Shown one piece after another: positions 61,269 to 64,000 of a stretch of DNA of 64,000 nucleotides. Position 1 is the first letter of the stretch; each line of letters begins with the position of its first letter. The translations under genes and the position numbers were made by a program. The stretch is from Magnetococcales bacterium (GTDB lineage Bacteria > Pseudomonadota > Magnetococcia > Magnetococcales > JADFYX01), in the NCBI GenBank assembly GCA_015232365.1, contig JADFZU010000001.1:1-64000 (forward strand), given 5' to 3'. The notes under the pieces are model-generated. The model worked only from the letters and a program-made list of their open reading frames with translations, did no database searches and was not told the DNA's origin.

Positions 61269-64000
61269 TTATACCTGAGGATTAAGTATCAGATCGTGAA
61301 GTTTGCGAACTAATACTGAGAGAGGTAAATGGTCTGGTTTTTCAGTTGCTTTTATTTTGTTCAGCATCTCTTGGTAGTGACTGTTTGTTGAGGAGACCTC
61401 TTGAAGATAGCTTTGAAATGCCTCAGCTACCGACTCATTATGCCGTTTGAAAGAGATTACACCTTCCACCAAAAATGTTCGAGTCTCCAGCAACTCTTTT
61501 CTAAGGTTTTCAATATTCATTTTGCCCCAGTTATCTCTGGGTTGAATTTTTTTAAGATTATTGTCGATCCATGATATGCCAAAAAAATCATCAATCTGTA
61601 TATAGAGGTGGGCAACCGGTTCAAACTGACTGTGTAAGGACTCTTTAATATGCAAAATTGCCATTACATCCCTGAGAAAAGGCAGAAGAACTATATTGGT
61701 AGATAACTGTTCTGGAACCCCTTTTTCTATTAACTCCCGCTTCTGTTTTTCCAATGATTTCAACTGCTCTTTAGATACTAAATCAGGTAGGGATTCCCAT
61801 AAATTATTGTGAAAGGAGCGGATGATTTTTGAGTATAGATTGATAACATCAATTGAGATACGATCTTCATCAAGGTTGGTAAGCATCCATTTTGCGAGGT
61901 GTATCGTTACCTGCTCCATCTCATCAAGAATGTTATATTTAACCTGGGCTGAAATAGCCTTACCGAGTTTGTGCACCTTACTTCTAAAGCTAGGTGCATC
62001 GATGAGGTTGTCAATTATGAGATAGGCTTTGGTCAGTAGTGCCAGAGGGTTGTTAATTCTACTTGAATGCTGAATTTTACTATACACTGAGAAGAGGTTG
62101 CCAACTCCAGTCTGGTTGATAACCTGGTTGGTAATTCGGCTGGCAATAATCTCCCGTTTCAAAAAGTGGTTTGGCAGATGGGAACCAAACCCCCGTCCTA
62201 TACTTATTGGAAAATAGTCAGCTAGATGATGTTCAAAAAATGGCAGATCTACAACATCTGATGCAAGCAGGGTTTTTTGTAAAAATAGTTTGGCATATCC
62301 CAACATAATTGCCAGCAGTGGTCTAGGCAGCCCCTTATCATCCTTCAGCCATTCAGCCAATATTTTTGGATGGGGAATATCCTCAGCAGAGAAGTCAAGC
62401 CCGGCTTTGTTCTTTAGAATATCCAGGGCGTCAAGGTAGGTATCTCCATGTTTAATAGAGTTCAGCATATCCCGGCTAACTGCCTGGTGCTGCATATAAC
62501 TATCCTCTAAGACACTATTGGCAACCTCATCGCTCAGGCTTGCGAGCATGGCGTTCCGGTCATCTTGACTCTTGATCTCACCATTTAGCATTAGGAGGTC
62601 TAAAAGGATTTTTAAATTTACCTCATGATCACTTAGATCTACACCGCCAGAGTTGTCTAGAGCATCAGTGTTGATTCGTCCAGCACCTTTTCTAGAGGCA
62701 GAGCGACTGATCTCCAACCGGCCTTTCTGGGTGATCCCAAGATTGCCACCCTCACCAATGATCAATGCTCTTACGTCAGAGCCATTAATACGCACAGAGT
62801 CGTTACTTTTATCTGATACATCCTGATGGCTTTCGTCGCTGGCTTTGATGTAGGTTCCAATACCGCCGTTATAGAGGAGGTCAACCTTTGCTTCAAGGAG
62901 GTGTTTTATAACCTCTTCTCCAGATAATGATTCAGCTTTGGTGTCCAGGAGTTTACGCAGTGTAGGGTTGAGATAAATGGATTTTGCCGTACGTTCAAAA
63001 ATACCACCGCCTGAGGATATAATCTCACTGTTGTAATCACTCCATGAGGAGCGGGGAAGGTTGAAAAGACGTTGTCGCTCAGCAAAACTGCTAGCAGTGT
63101 CTGGGGTTGGATCAAGAAAAATATGTTTATGGTTGAAAGCACCAACAAGCTTAATCTGTTTTGAGGCTAACATACCGTTGCCAAACACATCCCCTGCCAT
63201 GTCACCAATTGCAACGACGCTAAATGGATCGGAGTGGATATCCCGGCCCAACTCAGTAAAGTGGAGAGCGATACACTCCCAGGCACCGCGGGCTGTTATA
63301 CCAACTTTTTTGTGGTCGTAACCGTTGGAGCCACCAGAGGCAAAAGCATCGCCGAGCCAGAATTTGTATTCATCCTCGGCAATGTTGTTTGCAAGGTCAG
63401 AAAATGAAGCGGTCCCTTTGTCAGCGGCAACTACCAGGTATGGGTCTTCCTTGTCGTATATTACAATATTTTCAGGGTGGACTACTCTCTCTTCAACACG
63501 GTTATCTGTAATATCCAGCAAGGCACGGATGAAAATTTTGTACTGTGTGGCAATCCAATCTTTCTGTTGATTTTTTGCTATCTCTTCCAAGCGTGGAATG
63601 ACAAACCCACCTTTAGCACCAAGGGGTACAATGATGGCATTTTTAACCATCTGGGTTTTCATGAGGCCAAGAACTTCGGTTCGGTAATCTTCCAAGCGGT
63701 CAGAAAAACGTAGACCGCCCCTTGCAACTTTACCGCCTCTAAGATGGATACCTTCGACATGTGGAGCAAAGACAAAAATTTCCCGCCATGGTCTTGGAGT
63801 TGGCATTTTATCAATTTTTGCACAATCAATCTTAAATGCAATAGCGGTTGGTGTAGGGGTCTGGAAATAGTTGGTACGCAATGCTGAGTTGACAATGTTT
63901 GCCAAACCACGAAGTACCTGGTCATCTTGCAGGTTGACAACTTCTGCTAAAGCGGACTCTATTAACCCTGTCAGGTTGTCAAATGCCTTGTTACGATTTT
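61269..64000 (-). CDS. gdhB: Large NAD-specific glutamate dehydrogenase, C-terminal part (5' end beyond window)
   Basis: Oxidative deamination of glutamate to 2-oxoglutarate. The frame stays open from the window end (NRNKAFDNLTGLIESAL) through about 910 codons, so the gene continues outside. Motifs of the GDH-180/115 family: RTNYFQ, REIFVFAPHVEGIHLRGGKVARGGLRFSDRLEDYR, the catalytic Lys region VPLGAKGGFVIP, and GDMAGDVFGNGMLAS; the long C-terminal helical domain follows. The family is frequent in Alphaproteobacteria. The internal TTG at 63905 is not the true start. Confidence 0.95.
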   Translation of the reverse strand, partial: NRNKAFDNLTGLIESALAEVVNLQDDQVLRGLANIVNSALRTNYFQTPTPTAIAFKIDCAKIDKMPTPRPWREIFVFAPHVEGIHLRGGKVARGGLRFSDRLEDYRTEVLGLMKTQMVKNAIIVPLGAKGGFVIPRLEEIAKNQQKDWIATQYKIFIRALLDITDNRVEERVVHPENIVIYDKEDPYLVVAADKGTASFSDLANNIAEDEYKFWLGDAFASGGSNGYDHKKVGITARGAWECIALHFTELGRDIHSDPFSVVAIGDMAGDVFGNGMLASKQIKLVGAFNHKHIFLDPTPDTASSFAERQRLFNLPRSSWSDYNSEIISSGGGIFERTAKSIYLNPTLRKLLDTKAESLSGEEVIKHLLEAKVDLLYNGGIGTYIKASDESHQDVSDKSNDSVRINGSDVRALIIGEGGNLGITQKGRLEISRSASRKGAGRINTDALDNSGGVDLSDHEVNLKILLDLLMLNGEIKSQDDRNAMLASLSDEVANSVLEDSYMQHQAVSRDMLNSIKHGDTYLDALDILKNKAGLDFSAEDIPHPKILAEWLKDDKGLPRPLLAIMLGYAKLFLQKTLLASDVVDLPFFEHHLADYFPISIGRGFGSHLPNHFLKREIIASRITNQVINQTGVGNLFSVYSKIQHSSRINNPLALLTKAYLIIDNLIDAPSFRSKVHKLGKAISAQVKYNILDEMEQVTIHLAKWMLTNLDEDRISIDVINLYSKIIRSFHNNLWESLPDLVSKEQLKSLEKQKRELIEKGVPEQLSTNIVLLPFLRDVMAILHIKESLHSQFEPVAHLYIQIDDFFGISWIDNNLKKIQPRDNWGKMNIENLRKELLETRTFLVEGVISFKRHNESVAEAFQSYLQEVSSTNSHYQEMLNKIKATEKPDHLPLSVLVRKLHDLILNPQV

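Overview
The window reads as about 64 kb of chromosome from a Gram-negative proteobacterium of moderate GC. Support for that: a LolCDE-type lipoprotein export pair, 6S RNA between zapA and 5-formyltetrahydrofolate cyclo-ligase, MutL, and IspD/IspF. A GapR (DUF2312) homologue and the very large NAD-dependent glutamate dehydrogenase are typical of Alphaproteobacteria and relatives, whereas RNase Y is unusual in most of them. My inference, not proof, is a deep-branching alphaproteobacterial relative such as Magnetococcia. No phage, plasmid, transposase, tRNA, rRNA or CRISPR array was seen.

Layout. 1-6.2 kb: co-directional run valS(partial)-nadC-birA-coaX-SPOR protein. 6.2-11.9 kb: cyclic-nucleotide-binding protein, a small unknown, RluA-type pseudouridine synthase, GapR, RlmKL and a DHH phosphoesterase. 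11.9-16.3 kb: AT-rich accessory stretch with a YajD-like HNH protein, an XRE/S24 repressor, moeA and a decayed moaE. 16.3-19.5 kb: a CHASE2 membrane pseudokinase and a Tyr/Pro-rich secreted protein. 19.6-22.4 kb: an arsR-gap-arsJ operon (minus strand) for arsenate resistance through 1-arseno-3-phosphoglycerate export, with a visible promoter and ArsR-type dyad. 22.4-32.5 kb: YdjM-like protein, a Memo-AMMECR1 fusion, yejAB without yejEF, a Cys-rich small protein, signalling genes (receiver, PAS-GGDEF-EAL, second cNMP-binding protein) and small unknowns. 32.6-49.6 kb: housekeeping genes prfB (with the RF2 +1 frameshift site), lysS, lolC/E-lolD, M50 protease, trpS, rluB-type, MagIII-like glycosylase, mutL, HemX/CcsA-like, ispDF, argS and a second SPOR protein. 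50-64 kb: gltBD, coiled-coil protein-zapA-6S RNA-fthfs-rny, four small or sulfate-assimilation genes, and a partial NAD-GDH.

The most notable unannotated structure is a family of ~162-bp imperfect palindromes, six copies (near 12.0, 16.2, 24.7, 33.8, 46.9 and 49.7 kb), each exactly filling an intergenic gap. Ends and inner arms are self-complementary, and two copies show paired compensatory changes in the inner stem. They look like a non-autonomous MITE/ERIC-type element. One copy abuts the stop codons of two convergent genes (prfB and an HBM-HAMP sensor without output domain).

Other points: the CHASE2 kinase has HGN and DFA in place of HRD and DFG; moeA sits beside a moaE relic with several stops and frameshifts; the ars operon carries its own GAPDH. 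Start codons were chosen by ribosome-binding site and family fit. All calls come from reading the sequence without database searches.
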